Source: Yamagishiella unicocca (lineage: Eukaryota > Chlorophyta > Chlorophyceae > Chlamydomonadales > Volvocaceae). From it: a stretch of 64,000 bases of DNA. Each line of letters starts with the position of its first letter. Position 1 is the stretch's first letter. The translations under genes were made by a program, and so were the position numbers. The notes under the pieces are model-generated. The model worked only from the letters and a program-made list of their open reading frames with translations, had not been told where the DNA came from and made no database searches. Location: NCBI GenBank assembly GCA_003116995.1, contig BDSL01000041.1:124001-188000 (forward strand), read 5' to 3'. Of the stretch, positions 48,520-61,000 are shown in pieces.

Positions 48520-51041
48520 GGCGGCAGTGGCGGCGACCATGGCGCTATGCTCGTGATGCAAGTGGGCCCCGAGCTGGATGCCGCCAATGCGGTGGAGGCC
48601 CTGCAGCTGGTGGCACAGACCGTGGGGGCGGCCCGTCACTGCGCCCAGAGGGGCCTGCCGGGCAGGCAGGCGGCGACGCCGCCGCCGCTTCGGCTGCTGG
48701 TTGCCGGCTCCGAAACCATCACGCTGCTGTTGCTGATGCTGGCCAAGGTGCAGTCGTTAGAGACGGGCGGCATGGTATCCATGCGCGCGTCTGCCAACGG
48801 CCATATGGCGGGACGGGTGCTGCGGAGGCAAGAGGCGGTGCGTCTCCCTGGGGCGGGGGGGGGGTTGTAAAGCCCGTTTACGCGATCGGACAGTATAGTT
48901 GGTGCATGGGGGCGGCAGGGGGCGGGAGGGGGCTAGCGAGAATACCTGGTTACACGGGCGGGAAGGGGGGGGCCTTGAGAGGAAACCCATGGGTCGGCAC
49001 ATACACCGGGGGGGGGAGGAGGTGGATACAAGGGAGGCTCATCATGGCGAAGCTTTACGTTTCCGGTCACGCCGTCCGTAGCGTAAACGAGCCGGCCTGA
49101 TTTAGCCTCCTCCCTGTTTTGTTCTTATTTTGTGAGGAATGTGGCTTAGCGGTATGCCACCACACGGGTTCCACATGCGGCCCTGTGCTGCTGCTTGTCG
49201 GCGGCCCCGCACCTAAACCGGAGTCGCTGGCGTGAGACCTCGACTCGGTTGCATCTCGACACAGTCGGAACATACCGTGAGCATGCGTTTGAATCGGAAA
49301 TCGGAAAACATAGAAGCTGCTTTCGTACAATCTGCCACGCAGGTTGCTGCGTCCTCCCAGTGTCCTTTCCCGCTTTTAGGTGCCCCCCAAACCCTATCCA
49401 CCGGTATCCTTGAAGCCCTTGAGTCCTTCGCATCCTTCCGCACACAGGCGGCCTTCCCCCCTCCGCCTGGGGAGCCAGGAGTGGTGCTCCTGTCGCTTGA
49501 GTCGGGGGCCTGGCCGGCAGAGATGCCAGACCACACGATCACGATCACGGCCGCCTCGAAGTGGGTGCCGGCTGGGTGGGAGCGTGGAGGGTGGAGGGAG
49601 CGCGGAAGATGCGAGGAAAACCGTGGACGGTGGAGGGAGGGGGGAACGGGCAGCACCCATAGCGGGGGCAGCGGAGGCAGAGAGTGGGCACGTGGGGCAC
49701 GTGGAGTCCGGGGGCAGTATGCAATTGTAGGGGGAAGGAAGGTGAAGAAGGGGAAGAAGGGGAAGAAGGGGAAGAAGGGGAAGAAGGGGAAGAAGGGGAA
49801 GAAGGGAGGCGGCAGCAGCAGCAGCAGCAGCAGTAATCACCACAACCACCGCAACCGCTGCGTCCCTCGGCCCCCCTGGAGCCGTGCAGCTGGGAGGAGC
49901 AGCACCAGAAGCTCAAGCGGGCGCTGGTGGGCCGGCGACTGGGGTCGTACAGGGTCCGCGCGGAGGGCGCGGAGGGCGTGCAGCGGGCGCTGCTCATGGC
50001 GGCAAAGGTAGGGGGTTTGATAAGAAAATCCGCGAATCCACGGTAGGGGGGTGGCATAGAGACCGGTAGGTTATACGGTTATACGCTACAGGGAGGGGGG
50101 TGGCGCGGTGGTGGCCAAGCTAGGCCACCCGTGCTCGACTGTCGTCAGTCGTCAGCACGCATGTTTGTACGGTGCCGTACCTTGCGGTGGTTGTGTGGTG
50201 GCGGGGGCGGCGGTGTGATGTTGTTGTTGCTGGTGGCGCTGGATGTGCAGTATTATCAGCGTCTGCATTGTGTGGGTAGCGGCAGGGTGCTTGGGACCTC
50301 GCAATCGGGTGGGCGTGTGGGTTCGCGAAAACGTAACATGGTTTGTCCCTGGCCTCACGCGCCTGTCCAACCCCCTGGCTGCAGCTATGCGGCGAGATGG
50401 CGGCTGCCGGGATGGACCTGCGCTTCAGCGCATGGTGCGTGCACTTGCAGCGAATGAAGGAGCTGGAGGCACGGCAGCGGCACCAGCAGGCGGCAGCAGG
50501 AGCGTCTGCGGGGGGGGCGAACGGTCTCGGAGCGGGGGGCCCGAGTGAGCGAGACAGCGCCATCTCGCGCAGCGCCAATCCGGGCGATGCGCCAGGCCGT
50601 TCGGAGCCGGCCAGGAAGAGGGGGCGGGCGGTTGGCAGCACGGATGGAAGCACAGGGGCAGAGCACCCAGAAGATGGAGGCGGGGACGCGGACGGAGGCC
50701 GGAACGCGGACGGAGGCCGGAACGCGGACGGAGGCCGGCGGCAAGGCGAGAGTGGGAGCGGAGGGAGGGGCTGGAGCGAGGGGGGGAATGGGGGCGGGAG
50801 CGGGAGCGGCGGCGGATGCGAGGTAGCGGCGGGCAGCAAAGCGCTGTTGGATGACTTGTCGGGGCTGTACGAGGGTATCGTCGCGCTGGCAGCCGCGCCG
50901 CAGTCGTCGCAGGGCGGGGATGCGGAAAAGCCCGTCCCGCATAAGGCCCTCCTGCACGCGCGGTCGCTGCTGGCGGCGCTGGCGGCTCGTGGAAGCCCAC
51001 TGCGGGAGGGGCTGTGCCTGGAGCTGTGGCTGATTGGGTGA
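40904..51041 (+). CDS. Array paralogue B: unknown family, truncated C-terminus
   Basis: Eleven exons in agreeing phase, about 1527 residues: 40904-41503, 42002-42661, 43347-43697, 44372-44542, about 45123-46016, 46482-46595, 47478-47692, 48147-48837, 49448-49560, 49890-50007, 50385-51041. Exon 1 begins MSAVAQALAAQQERRRRQL with LRRLHPSAMLFA and GRRFQKLLPWG. Exon 2 is a strong coiled coil (Glu/Gln/Arg/Leu-rich). Exons 3 and 5 end with the WG motif (YLRPKLVGTQRATWGRL; ALRPGLLAAHPDSWGELL). Exons 4 and 6 are the small module exons. Exons 7-8 match one uninterrupted exon of C. Exons 9-11 form the SpoVS/Alba-like end (HTITITAASN, YRVRAEGAEGVQRALLMAAK, GMDLRFSAW, LCLELWLIG-stop). It stops about 35-40 residues short of C, beside a tandem duplication. 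The start of exon 5 is uncertain (about 45000 is an alternative). Confidence 0.75.
44605..44835. repeat. Compound (GTGCTGCGGC)-type minisatellite
   Basis: About 230 bp of alternating GTGCTGTGT, GTGCTGCGGC and GTGCTTCGGC units in paralogue B intron 44543-45122. Confidence 0.85.
46409..46440 (-). repeat. Dispersed element family 2
   Basis: Reverse-complement copy (GTCGGCCGTGGATTTGCGG then TTATAATC) in paralogue B intron 46017-46481. A family-1-like end (CACGGGTTTCCTTG) sits about 80 bases to its left. Confidence 0.7.
46985..47262. repeat. 12-bp minisatellite (CTGCTACTGCCG)n, about 23 copies
   Basis: A near-perfect array with a few variant units, inside paralogue B intron 46596-47477. Confidence 0.95.
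47702..47755 (+). repeat. Dispersed element family 1 at the start of a B-specific intron
   Basis: Forward copy (TTTCGAGGAAGACCCGTGG, ATGCCAG, A-run, CCGTTTTGAACAGACGG) that begins about 10 bases after the donor of paralogue B intron 47693-48146. The aligned exon of paralogue C (57895-59130) has no intron there. The flanking module at 47785-47840 also matches the IFRD intron copy. Confidence 0.85.
49741..49806. repeat. 9-bp minisatellite (GAAGAAGGG)n
   Basis: About seven perfect copies in paralogue B intron 49561-49889, followed by a (CAG)n run of seven units at 49811-49834. Confidence 0.95.
50009..50047 (+). repeat. Dispersed element family 2 at an intron start
   Basis: Forward copy (TTTGATAAGAAAATCCGCGA then ATCCACGG) that begins a few bases after the donor of paralogue B intron 50008-50384. 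Confidence 0.8.
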
Positions 51042-51090
51042 TTGGGGGATGGGGGCTGTGCCTGGAGCTGTGGCTGATGGGGGGATGGGG
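51004..51090 (+). repeat. Tandem duplication across the stop of paralogue B
   Basis: The sequence GGCTGTGCCTGGAGCTGTGG plus CTGATTGGG... occurs at about 51009 and again, near-identical, at about 51055. The first copy encodes the last residues (LCLELWLIG) and the stop. The second lies just beyond the stop. Paralogues A and C have 35-50 further residues at this place. Confidence 0.85.
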
Positions 51091-52879
51091 GGCTGTCGGG
51101 CGAACTCGCAGGGGGGCGGGGGCGGTAGGTAAAGGGTGCACAGGTTGGAGACGGAGGCGAGGACGGGCGCGGGAGCTGGGTTTAGGGTTTTGAAGCCGGC
51201 GGGGTGGGTTGGCCTGCAGAGCGTTCGCTGAGCGGCGGAGGCGAGGGCGAGGGGGAGAGTCAGAGCAAGGGCGAGGGCGAGAGCGGGGGCGAGGATTGGC
51301 GCGGGAGTGATTGTGTGTTGCTGGGGGCGGGGGGGCACGGTGCTCGTCGGAGGGGCTCGAGCGCTGCGTTTGGACTTTACCCACATGTTGTGGAACAGGT
51401 GCCGGTGTGCGTGTGGATGCAGTTAGGAAGGTGTACGACACAATCGGGTCGGTGCGCACGGCAGCGGGCTGACGTGCATAGATGTACGGCATTGAGATGC
51501 TCGCAATCACTGCACCGGGGGCTGCGGGGACGCCGCCCGCGCCGTACGGCGGGGTACGGGATGATCATGTACCTAAAACATGCACAATTCGGCGAATGAT
51601 GCTCGGCGTGGCGTGTTCAATACTGTACGGCACTGGGCGCGAGCGGAGATCCTGGTGGCTGCCCCTCGGACGCTGCTCCTCCGTCGTCTAAGCTTGGAGG
51701 ATCTAAAGCGTGGGTGAAGCGGATAAGATCTTTGGCGCAGTAGATCTAGAGACATGGGCAGGGGGCGCGGTACGAATGGGCGCGTGCCTCCTCTAGATCC
51801 CGTTTGGACTAGTAGCTTTACGGCATTACCGGTATATGCTGCAATGCAAAACCACCCCGAACGGGGAGCTCGTTGCGGGTGGTACTGCTCTAGGTCTTGT
51901 GCGGCGGGCTCGCGTGCAATTAAGACGATGGGTATTGTGGTTATGGTTACCGTAGTTTCATTTGACGTATTTGTTCTTCTTCATTCGAGTTGTCGCCGGC
52001 AGGAAGCGTGGACACGACACGGCCGTCCGCTTGATCGTCTGCGCCGAGGCGTTGGCGTTATTTGGGGGCCAGGGCAGGATGGTGCGGGTGGGAGGAGCAT
52101 CACCCACACATGTGCAGCTGCGTTTTTTATTGTTTGTAAGTTTGGTTCGACGGCGGAAGCGCGATAGCCGTGAAGGGATGCTCCGCAGGGACGAAGGGAT
52201 CCGCAGGCGTGGCAAATGGAGGGCGGAAGGGGGAGTTGGCCCTGAGACCGTCCAAAGGATTTATTGCAGCGGCGAGACGATGGTTTCAAGGTGCCGACGA
52301 GGACGGGTAGATTCTGACTCGAGCGCCTCCGGGGAGGCATGGCACCGACATGCACATCAAGGCGGCGTTCACCATGGCCCACATGCAGCCACCTGCTCGG
52401 ACACCCCATTGGACTGTGCATCTACCTGCCGAACCAATGCATTGTGGATCCCCGGCGTCTATGTCAGCACCAAACCCAAAATGTCCCATGGGCCTGCTGT
52501 GACTACGATTTTGGCAGCGGAAACTCGTCATGGATACTCTTCTTAGTTGCAGGAGGTTGAATTTGGTTGATGTGCCGGCTTGGAGCTGACGATTACGGCA
52601 ACGGTGCGAAGTTACCCTCCAGAGGTTGGAAGGGCCGACATGTTTCCACAGACACACCTCGTAAGCCAAATTGTTTCATAGTGACGTTGGAAAACCATTT
52701 GGGGCCATCGCCAAGTTCTGTCCTGGCAACCGAACACCTGCCGAAGCTGATGCGTACCACATGTCTTCTTCTTTTCATAGGATCTAATATGGCATAAATA
52801 AGTCGGAACATGCCAGACTCGGCACTGAAGGACCTAGTAGTTTGCCCTGACGTGATGCCATTTGCGCGGGAGTGGTGAA
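51091..52879. other. Intergenic between paralogues B and C
   Basis: G/A-rich simple sequence (51170-51330) gives way to mixed sequence with no supportable gene. A TGTAA at about 52135 is a possible polyadenylation signal for B. The promoter of C should lie at the right end. Confidence 0.5.
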
Positions 52880-55800
52880 ATGAGTTCAGCCGCGCGGGCC
52901 CTTTCGGCCCAGCAAGAACAGCGACGCAGGCGGTTAGTAATAGGCCCGCTTCTTGTGACTCAGCAGGAGCCGGAGCGGCCAGAGCGAGGGTTGGAGCAAA
53001 TTTTCAGTGCGGTTGAGACAAGCCGCCATGATAAGAGCCAGGCAGATGCCGGTGATTCACGTAGCGACGTGCATCTTGCAACTTCGTGGCAAAAGGCCCG
53101 GCGGAGGCTTCTGCAGCCGTACCCTACAGCTACCACGCTAGCTGCGCGCAAATCGACAGGCCCCGGCCGCCGCTGGTGCAAATCACTTCCCTGGGTTCCG
53201 CCGCAGCTTAACGCATCTACGAAGGATGGAGCTGCCGATTATAGTCCCGGAGATACGGGCTTGCCGGGCACGCTCAGGGACGAAGACCTGCCATGTGATG
53301 CGCAGCGAACTGAGCTGCGGGTAGGTCCCTATCGCCCTGCCACCGCACAAGGCAGCAGCACATCCGATATCTGCGCGAACGCACCATGTTGAGCCTAAGT
53401 GCGGGTCTGGGTTTGGGTCTGGGTTCTTCGGATCCGGATTCGGCGTCCTGACGCCACCGTTGCCGATTGGTGGACCGGACGCAGAGAATGCGAGCGATGC
53501 GAGCCGCCTGGGTGTGGGTGTCGGATGCGGCCGTTGAACTTCCCCCGTTAGTAAACGCTGTGCTGTTGTCAACGACGTTGGCGCGATGCGGTGAACCGAA
53601 GCGCAACCATCTGAGACTAGCCTGCTGGTTGCCTGGAGGCATCCAGTGCGGGTGTATGGCAGGCGCCGACCCTTCCGGCACACCAGCCCCATCTAACCAT
53701 GCTTCTGTTGCGAACCCACATCAACACAATATACTTCGTGAGGAACAGATGCGGATCCGTTCGGAACCACCGTCAGTACTTCTCACATGTACGCACCACC
53801 CATCCTAAATCATAACGCAACTCCCTCCGCCCCAAGCAGCTGTCACCCTCCCCCCGCCTCACCCGCACGCCGCCTCAACACCCTCCGCTCCCGTTCCATC
53901 CTCCCCCGTCCACCCCGTCCGTGCCATATCCTCCCCACGTCGTACCAGGATGAGCAGGAGGCAACGGGAAATTGGTGGCCGCGCCAACAGCACTCCCTTG
54001 CAGCAGTCCCATCGTCCTCCGCCCTCTCTGTCGGCGCGCACTCCAGCGCCACAGCATATCCCTCCTCCTTCCCCTCAGCCTCCTTCCCCTCAGCCTCCTT
54101 CCCCTCAGCCTCCTTCCCCTCAGCCTCCTTCCCCTCAGCCTCCTTCGCCTCCGCGGCCGGCTCCCTTTCCAACTCATCCTACTCCTGGTCGGCTGCCCCT
54201 CCGCGCCACGCCGTCGCTTCAGGCGGCCCTGTCGCGACCGCCTCAGCCGCAGCCAACACGGCCACAACGAAGCTGGACGTCATTTTCGTGGTCCAGGCCG
54301 CGCTGGACGGCCTGGCCCACGTGCGGGACTCCGTGCTGCCAACCTCGCAGCAGCCCATTGACGCGGCCAGTAGAGAGGCGATGGAGCTATTCCGCAGCCC
54401 GCGGATCGCAGAGGCCATGCGCCTGGAGGTGAGCTCGCTGGCTCGGGCCTCTGGCGCCGGAAGCCTCGGCGGCAGCCTGAGGGACGTGCTGCGACGGCGC
54501 GGGTGGGAGCTGCGGCGTGGCTACATCGATAGCGCAGCTCATGGCTGGAGGCAGCTGTCGCGGTGGCAGGGCTTGCAGCCGCGGCTGGCCCGGATGCTGC
54601 CCCCCCCCATTTCCGCCAGGAGGATGACCTCCCTGGAGCGGATGCAGGAGCTGTCAAATGACATCCAGGAGTTGCGGCCGGGGCTGTTGGTGGCGCAGCC
54701 GGGAACGTGGGGCCAGCTGGTGGCGGCGGCGGTGGCGGCGGCGGTGGCGGCGGCTCAGGAGGCGGAGCCGGCGGCGAGGCAAGGCAGATGGGTCATGAAG
54801 GTAAGTGCTAGGGGCTCTGGTAGTGGACGCCGGGATTGAGGATTTAGGTGGCATGATGCTTGGAGGGGGGCCGCCGCCGCTCCGCTGGCCGTCCGAGCAG
54901 CGGCTATCCCGTGCACCCGACTCTCTAGCCGCGTGCGCCTCCCTGTCACCTGCCGCTCTGCCTTCTGCTCTCTTGTCCGGCAATGTCAGGTGCTGAGGGG
55001 CGCAGTGGCGGGGCTTGCGCTGCTGGCGGACAGTGGTGTGCCTGACGACCAGCTGGACCCGCTCGCCTGCGCGGCTCTGGATGTCACCCTCGCACTCTTC
55101 ATGTCTACGCCAACGGACCCACATGCGAATCACTCGGTACGTGCCGCACGCTCGTCAATTCTTGTGGGCCGTCTTTGGATCTTTCCCGGCCACGGCATCC
55201 GTACAGGCAGAACGGAAAGTCCGTTCTGGGTCGTACCGAATCACCCGCATGCTTGGGGGATTTGGATGGGAAGTAATATGGGCATGAGCTGCCAACCGGC
55301 ACAATTGCCGCCTCATGACGTGGTGCCTCAGTACTTTGTACTCTGCGTCCTGCCTCAGTACTTCGTACTCTGCATCCTGCCTCAGTACTCCGTACTCCGC
55401 GTCCCAGCGATTGCGGTACTCCCGTCCCACGGCGCCACGTGCCGAGTGCGGTACACCTGCCTGCTGGTAGGAGGCAAGTACACACTGTGCACCCCAACGT
55501 GTCCACTGTGGACCGGCATCCATTGCGTCCACGTCCAGTCCCTAGTCCACGTCCAGTCCCTAGTCCACGTCCAGTCCCCTAGACCACCTCGCGACCCACA
55601 CCCCGTTCTTATGCCCCCCCGAGACCCACGCCGCCAACGCACCTCCCCAACAAACCTCGACCTCCCCCCTGCGCTGCCCCAGACCGACCTCATCGGCCAG
55701 CTCCTCGCAACCGTCGCCGCCATCCACGCTGCTATGCCCGCGGCGGGCGTGGCCGCGGGGAAAGTTCCTCAGCACCTATCACCGGCCCAACTGTATGACA

Positions 55801-58017
55801 TCATCCGCTACACGGAGAGGCCGACCACAGGACCGGGAAGGGAGCTTGGCGGCGTGATGCGGAGGCAGACTGGCGGCACCGGCGTGATGGCGCCGGTTCC
55901 TCGCTACTCCGCCCCACACTTTATCGCGATCATGTACGCAATGGAGCCCCATGAGGAGTTTGCCTTCTCTCTGGCGCGGGCCGCGCTGGTGAAGGCGCAC
56001 GTTGCAGCGCCATGCGGCGATGCCTACATCTCTGCGGCGTTGGACGTAGCGGCCTTGGAGAACCTGAGGGCGAGCGCGACTGGCGACTACTCGACGCCGG
56101 TGCTCCGAAACCTGAATGCGGTGGGGACGTCTGCGGCGCCGAGGAGCTTCCCGCTAGGCGGAGCGCCCGGAGGCGTGTCAAACACAGCCCGGCGGCGAGC
56201 CGATCGGCGGAGGCAGGACCTCACGACCGAGCGCGAGGCGGCGGCGGCGGCACTGGCGGCGGAGCCCGAGCCAGCAGCCTTTGGTCTGTACGACGTGTTG
56301 TACGACACGCGGCGGCCCTGGAGGAGCACCGCTGCGGCGGCACCAGCGATGGGTTTCGCCGTCGACGACGCTGACGCTGACGTCGATGGCGGGGTTGGCG
56401 GCGGCGGCGGCTTGCAGCACCGGGTCGTCGATTATCTGACGCGGCTCATGTCGTACGGCTTGTTGGATGCTGGCGGCGTGGACGACCCGGCGGCAGTCGA
56501 GCAGATGCATGCCTTCCTGCGCCTGGGGCACAGGCGCACGTGCCTCGAGGACGGCGGCACGCCGCTGGTGACCCGGCTGACGGAGATGTTCAGTGCGGCG
56601 GCCAACCAGCGCCGGCGGCTGCACCGGCTGCAGCAGCAACCTGGGTCCGGTCGGCACTCGTACGAGAAGCCCATGGCAGCATGGCAGGGCCTGGTGTCGG
56701 CGGCCACCCGGGAGAGTCGTAAGATATTGGGGGAGCTGGAAGTGGAAGTGCGCCAGAAGTGCGGCGAGGACCCGCAGACGCGCGCAATTATGGACGCCCT
56801 GCTGCGCAGCGGCGGCGGTGGCGGCGGCAGCGGTGGCAGCGGCGGCGGCAGGGGCAGGGGGGTGGACAGCCGGACTGCAGCTGAGGCGCTGCGGCCGGGG
56901 CTGCTGGCGGCGCACCCGGACTCCTGGGGAGAGCTGATACGCAGGGCGCAGGGCGAGGAGGCGCAGGGCGCGATACCGGGTGATGCAGCTGCGGTCGAGG
57001 TGGGGCCGGGAGCGTGTGTGTGTTTTGGGGGCCGTACAGGGAGGTTTGCGGCAGGGCGGGGGCGGAGACACCTGCTCGTCTGCGTCGTCTCGGTAGCCTT
57101 TTGTGGAAACAGAACCAGGGGACAGAACCAGGGTTGTGGGTGCCCGTCCAGGGGACCTCTTCTAGCTTTACCTGAGGCGCCCTGTTGCTTCCCGAACCCC
57201 CGGATAACCCCCGGGTAACCCCCGGGTAACCCCCGGATAACCCCCGGGTAACCCCCGGATAACCCCCGGGTAACCCCCGGGTAACCCCCGGATAACCCCC
57301 GGGTAACCCCCGGATAACCCCCGGATAACCCCCGGGTGACCCCCGGGTAACCCCCGGATAACCCCCGGATAACCCCCGGGTAACCCCCGGATAACCCCCG
57401 GGTAACCCCAGGGTAACCCCCGGATAACCCCCGGGTGACCCCCGGGTAACCCCCGGATAACCCCCGGGTAACCCCCGGGTAACCCCCGGATAACCCCCGG
57501 GTAACCCCCGGGTAACCCCCGGGTAACCCCCGGGCACCCTCGGGGCGGCTGCGCAGGTGGCGCGCGTCGCGCTTCTGGGCCTTGCGGCGCTGGCGGGTCA
57601 GGACCTGCCGCTGCCGCTGCTGCGACTGGCGTACTGCACCGCGGCAGGGGCGGCGCAGGAGTGGGCGATGGTGGGTGCTGATCGGAAGGCGGCGTGGGAG
57701 GGGTGGATGGGGCTCGGTAGGAGCAGCGGCGGGGGGGGGCACGAGAGCAGGGCGGTGGGCCCCCTACACTACATTGCCCAAACCCGCCCCCATCTGGGCC
57801 TCCCAACCATAGCTTGTCCGACCCGACCCCACCCGACCCGACCCGACCCGACCCGACCCGACCCGACCCGACCCGACCCGACCCGCTCGCCTAGGACGAT
57901 GGTCGCAACGTCTGCCCGCATAACCCCGGGGTAATCGCCAACATGATGTTCCGATACCTCGCCTACGTGCCGCCGCTGCGGTGCGTCCGGCCCGAGGAAG
58001 GTTGGACGCGCGGCCCC

Positions 58018-58053
<36 letters not shown>

Positions 58054-61000
58054 GCTGCCGCCGTGCCGCTCGGCCACCCCGACCGTCAGCGGCACCTAAT
58101 GGACCAACTGGCGGACGCGGTGAGCGCCTTCGCCAAAACGCCGCACACGATCAACGTCATCCTGATGGTCTTCGGGCAACACAGGCGCAGCCAGCCGCCA
58201 CCGCAGCCGCAGGAGCAGCCGCTCCGGAACCAGGCGCCCGCTCCGGAGGGGCCCGACGAGGCGCAGGCACGGCAGCGGCTGCTGGACAAGTGGGAGGGCG
58301 ATTTGGCTTTCCACGCGGCAGTGCTGTCGGCGTACGCGTCCTTAACGCGCGCGGCGATGGCGACGAGGGCTAGCAGCTCGTCGGGCGAGGGGGAGCAGGA
58401 GGGGGAGCAGGAGCAGGAGGGGGAGCAGGAGGGGGAGCAGGCGCAGGAGGGGGGGCTCGAGGCGTGGGACTCGCGCATGGACGAGGTGCTGGGGGCCAAC
58501 ATGTTGGAGCGGGCCGGGGGCGACGCGACGGTGCGTGTGGCGGCGGGGCCGTCGTCGTCTGATCGGTTCAAAGGGAACCACGGCGTCAGCTCCGTCGTCG
58601 GGGCCATTGGCGGCGGTGAGCGGAATCTCCGGCGGCGGAGCTCCGGCGGGTACGGGACCAGTGGGCTGGCTCGGCTGTTCGCTGACCTGAGGGAAGCTGA
58701 GCTGGACCGTGCGGGCAACCTGGAGGGCATTGGCGGCCGCGGCATTGGCGTTGGCGGCGGCGGCATTGACGGCGGCGGCGGCAGCGGCAATGGCGGCGGC
58801 GGCGGCGGCCGCGGAGGCAGGGAGCTGCTGCTCACTCTGGGCCCGGAGCTGGAGGCCAAGCAGGTCGCTGACAGTCTTCTGAAGTTGCAGTTCCCTTGCG
58901 AGGACGTCTTGATGGACCATATGTTTGGGGAGCTGTCGGTTGGGCCCCGTGTTGTTTTGGACATTGCAGGGCCACCCGAGCTGGTGGCCCTAGCTGTGTT
59001 GCTGCTGTATGAGCTCGAGCCGCGACGCAGCGATGCGGATATCGTGTTTCAGCCGAGCAGCCGGGCGACCGGAGCAGCTGCACCGGCTGAAGGGCCCCGA
59101 CAAGGGGCTGCGAAGAGCCAGCAGGGGCAGGTGAGCGCGCGATGTGGGTCAGCGAGGAAGCCCGCAGGCGAGTAAGCAGGAGCAAGGCCGGCTGATTGGA
59201 GGAAGGTTTGCGGGTTGGTTGGGGATAGGTTTGGGTAACGCGCTTACGCGAAGATTCGAGGTGGGTCGGGTCCCGGGAAGCGGAGGTCGAAGGGCTGCGG
59301 CCTGTGTGCCGTACGGCAGCGCGGCACGTCGAACGACAGTTGGCGGTTGCGGTCGTTGGACGTGCTTGAGGTGGCCCTGCCAGCCCGCAGTCACCGCTGC
59401 CGCCCCTCCTCCTCCTCCTCCTCCTCCTCCTGCTCCCTAACCCTCTGCGCACAGGCTGCCGCCGGTGCACCTCGGCGGCCTGAGCTCGAGGGGCTGCGGC
59501 TGGCCCTCAGCCGCGGCGTAGTACCTCTGGAGCAGATGTGGGGGATCAGGCCGGCGTACGATGCTAGGAGAATGCAGACCGTCACCGTCACTGCGAGCAG
59601 CAAGTAAGGCGGCAAGTGGCGTGCGGGTAGCGCCGGAATAGGCGCATGCGGGCATGGCGCACACGCAAATGAGAAACCGAAAGCCTAGTGGGGGACAAGG
59701 GGGTGGGGGCAGGGGTAGGGGTGGGAGGGGGTGGCAGCGTGGAAACGCATATTTGACACACTAGAAGCGGAATGCGTGAAGAACACAGGAAAAGTGGGAT
59801 GTGTGTTTGACACACGGATCGCCGCTGACGGGCGGGCGGATGAGGCGAGGCTGGTTGGGAGCGATGCCGATGGGTAGCGTAGAAAACCATGTTTATCACA
59901 TGAGGTGAAGCAACTAGTAGCCTAGTAAGATACCTGTTTGTGAAACATGCGACATGTGTGGAACCTTTGACACGGCGGGTGTGGCCCAGGCCAGGCCACG
60001 TCCCGTCAGTGGCACAAGCAGGCAGCAAGGGGACGTCCCAGGCGGACGAGCAAGCCCCTCCGCCCCATTGTTTCGTCACCCGAGCAAGCCCCTCCGCCCC
60101 ATTGTTTTCGTCACCCGCACAGAGCCGTATGCCCGCTAGCAGGTGCAAGCCCGCGCTTCCTCTCCCCCCTTCTCCCGTCCGCCACGCCGGCCACGCAGGT
60201 TGTCAGATCAGGCCAAGGTCATGCGGCGCGCGCTGGTGGAGGAGCGGGTGGGCGGCAGCTGGATCAAGTGCCAGGGCGTGGACGGATTGCAGCGGGGGGT
60301 ACACTTAGCGGCGCAGGTGGGTGGGTTTGGGTGGGTGGGCGACCCATGGGTGGGTTGCAAGGAAAACCCAAGGGTGGGTGGGTGACCCATGGGTCGCGTT
60401 AGGCAGGGCCCCCCCCGCGTGCGTAGGCTGGTACCGCGGCATGCGGGCAGGGGTGTCGTTGGTGGTGATGGTGGCGGTGGTGGTGATGCAGTCCCGCTGC
60501 GTCCTTTTCCCTCCAGTGCTGATAAGTTGGGGGTTGCGATGTAACGACCAACAACTGCTCCTGAGCCGTGAAGCGACGCATCCACCGACCTTTCGGGACA
60601 CATCGCCGTGATGTCCTGTCCTGCCAAGCGCAGGCTCGAGAAGACATGGTAGCGCAGGGCCGGGACCTTTACGTCGTATTGAGCTGCATATCCTTTAGAG
60701 GAGTCGAGTCGCTGGAGGAGCATGAACAGGATCCATCCCGGCGGCAGCCGCCGCCGCGGCCGCCAGTGAATCAGCCAGGGCCCCGTGGCGGCGGCCAAGG
60801 CGATCCAGGTGTGGCATTCGTCTGGGAATCCATCGGCTTCTTCCAGAAGTGCGGAGAGAGGCTACGGCGTGAGTGGGAAGCCCTGGGCAGCAGCGGCGAG
60901 CTGCCGGAGGGGCTGTCCAGCGGGGAGGCTAGGTGCGCCTTTAGCGAGGCGGCGCAGCACACTGAGTGGCTGCTGCGGCATCTGTCCGAGCGGGGCGACC

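Noticed and set aside
59595..59607. Paralogue C ending at ...TVTASSK-stop
   Set aside because: Same artefact: AA|GTAAGG is a donor and the protein continues at 60199.
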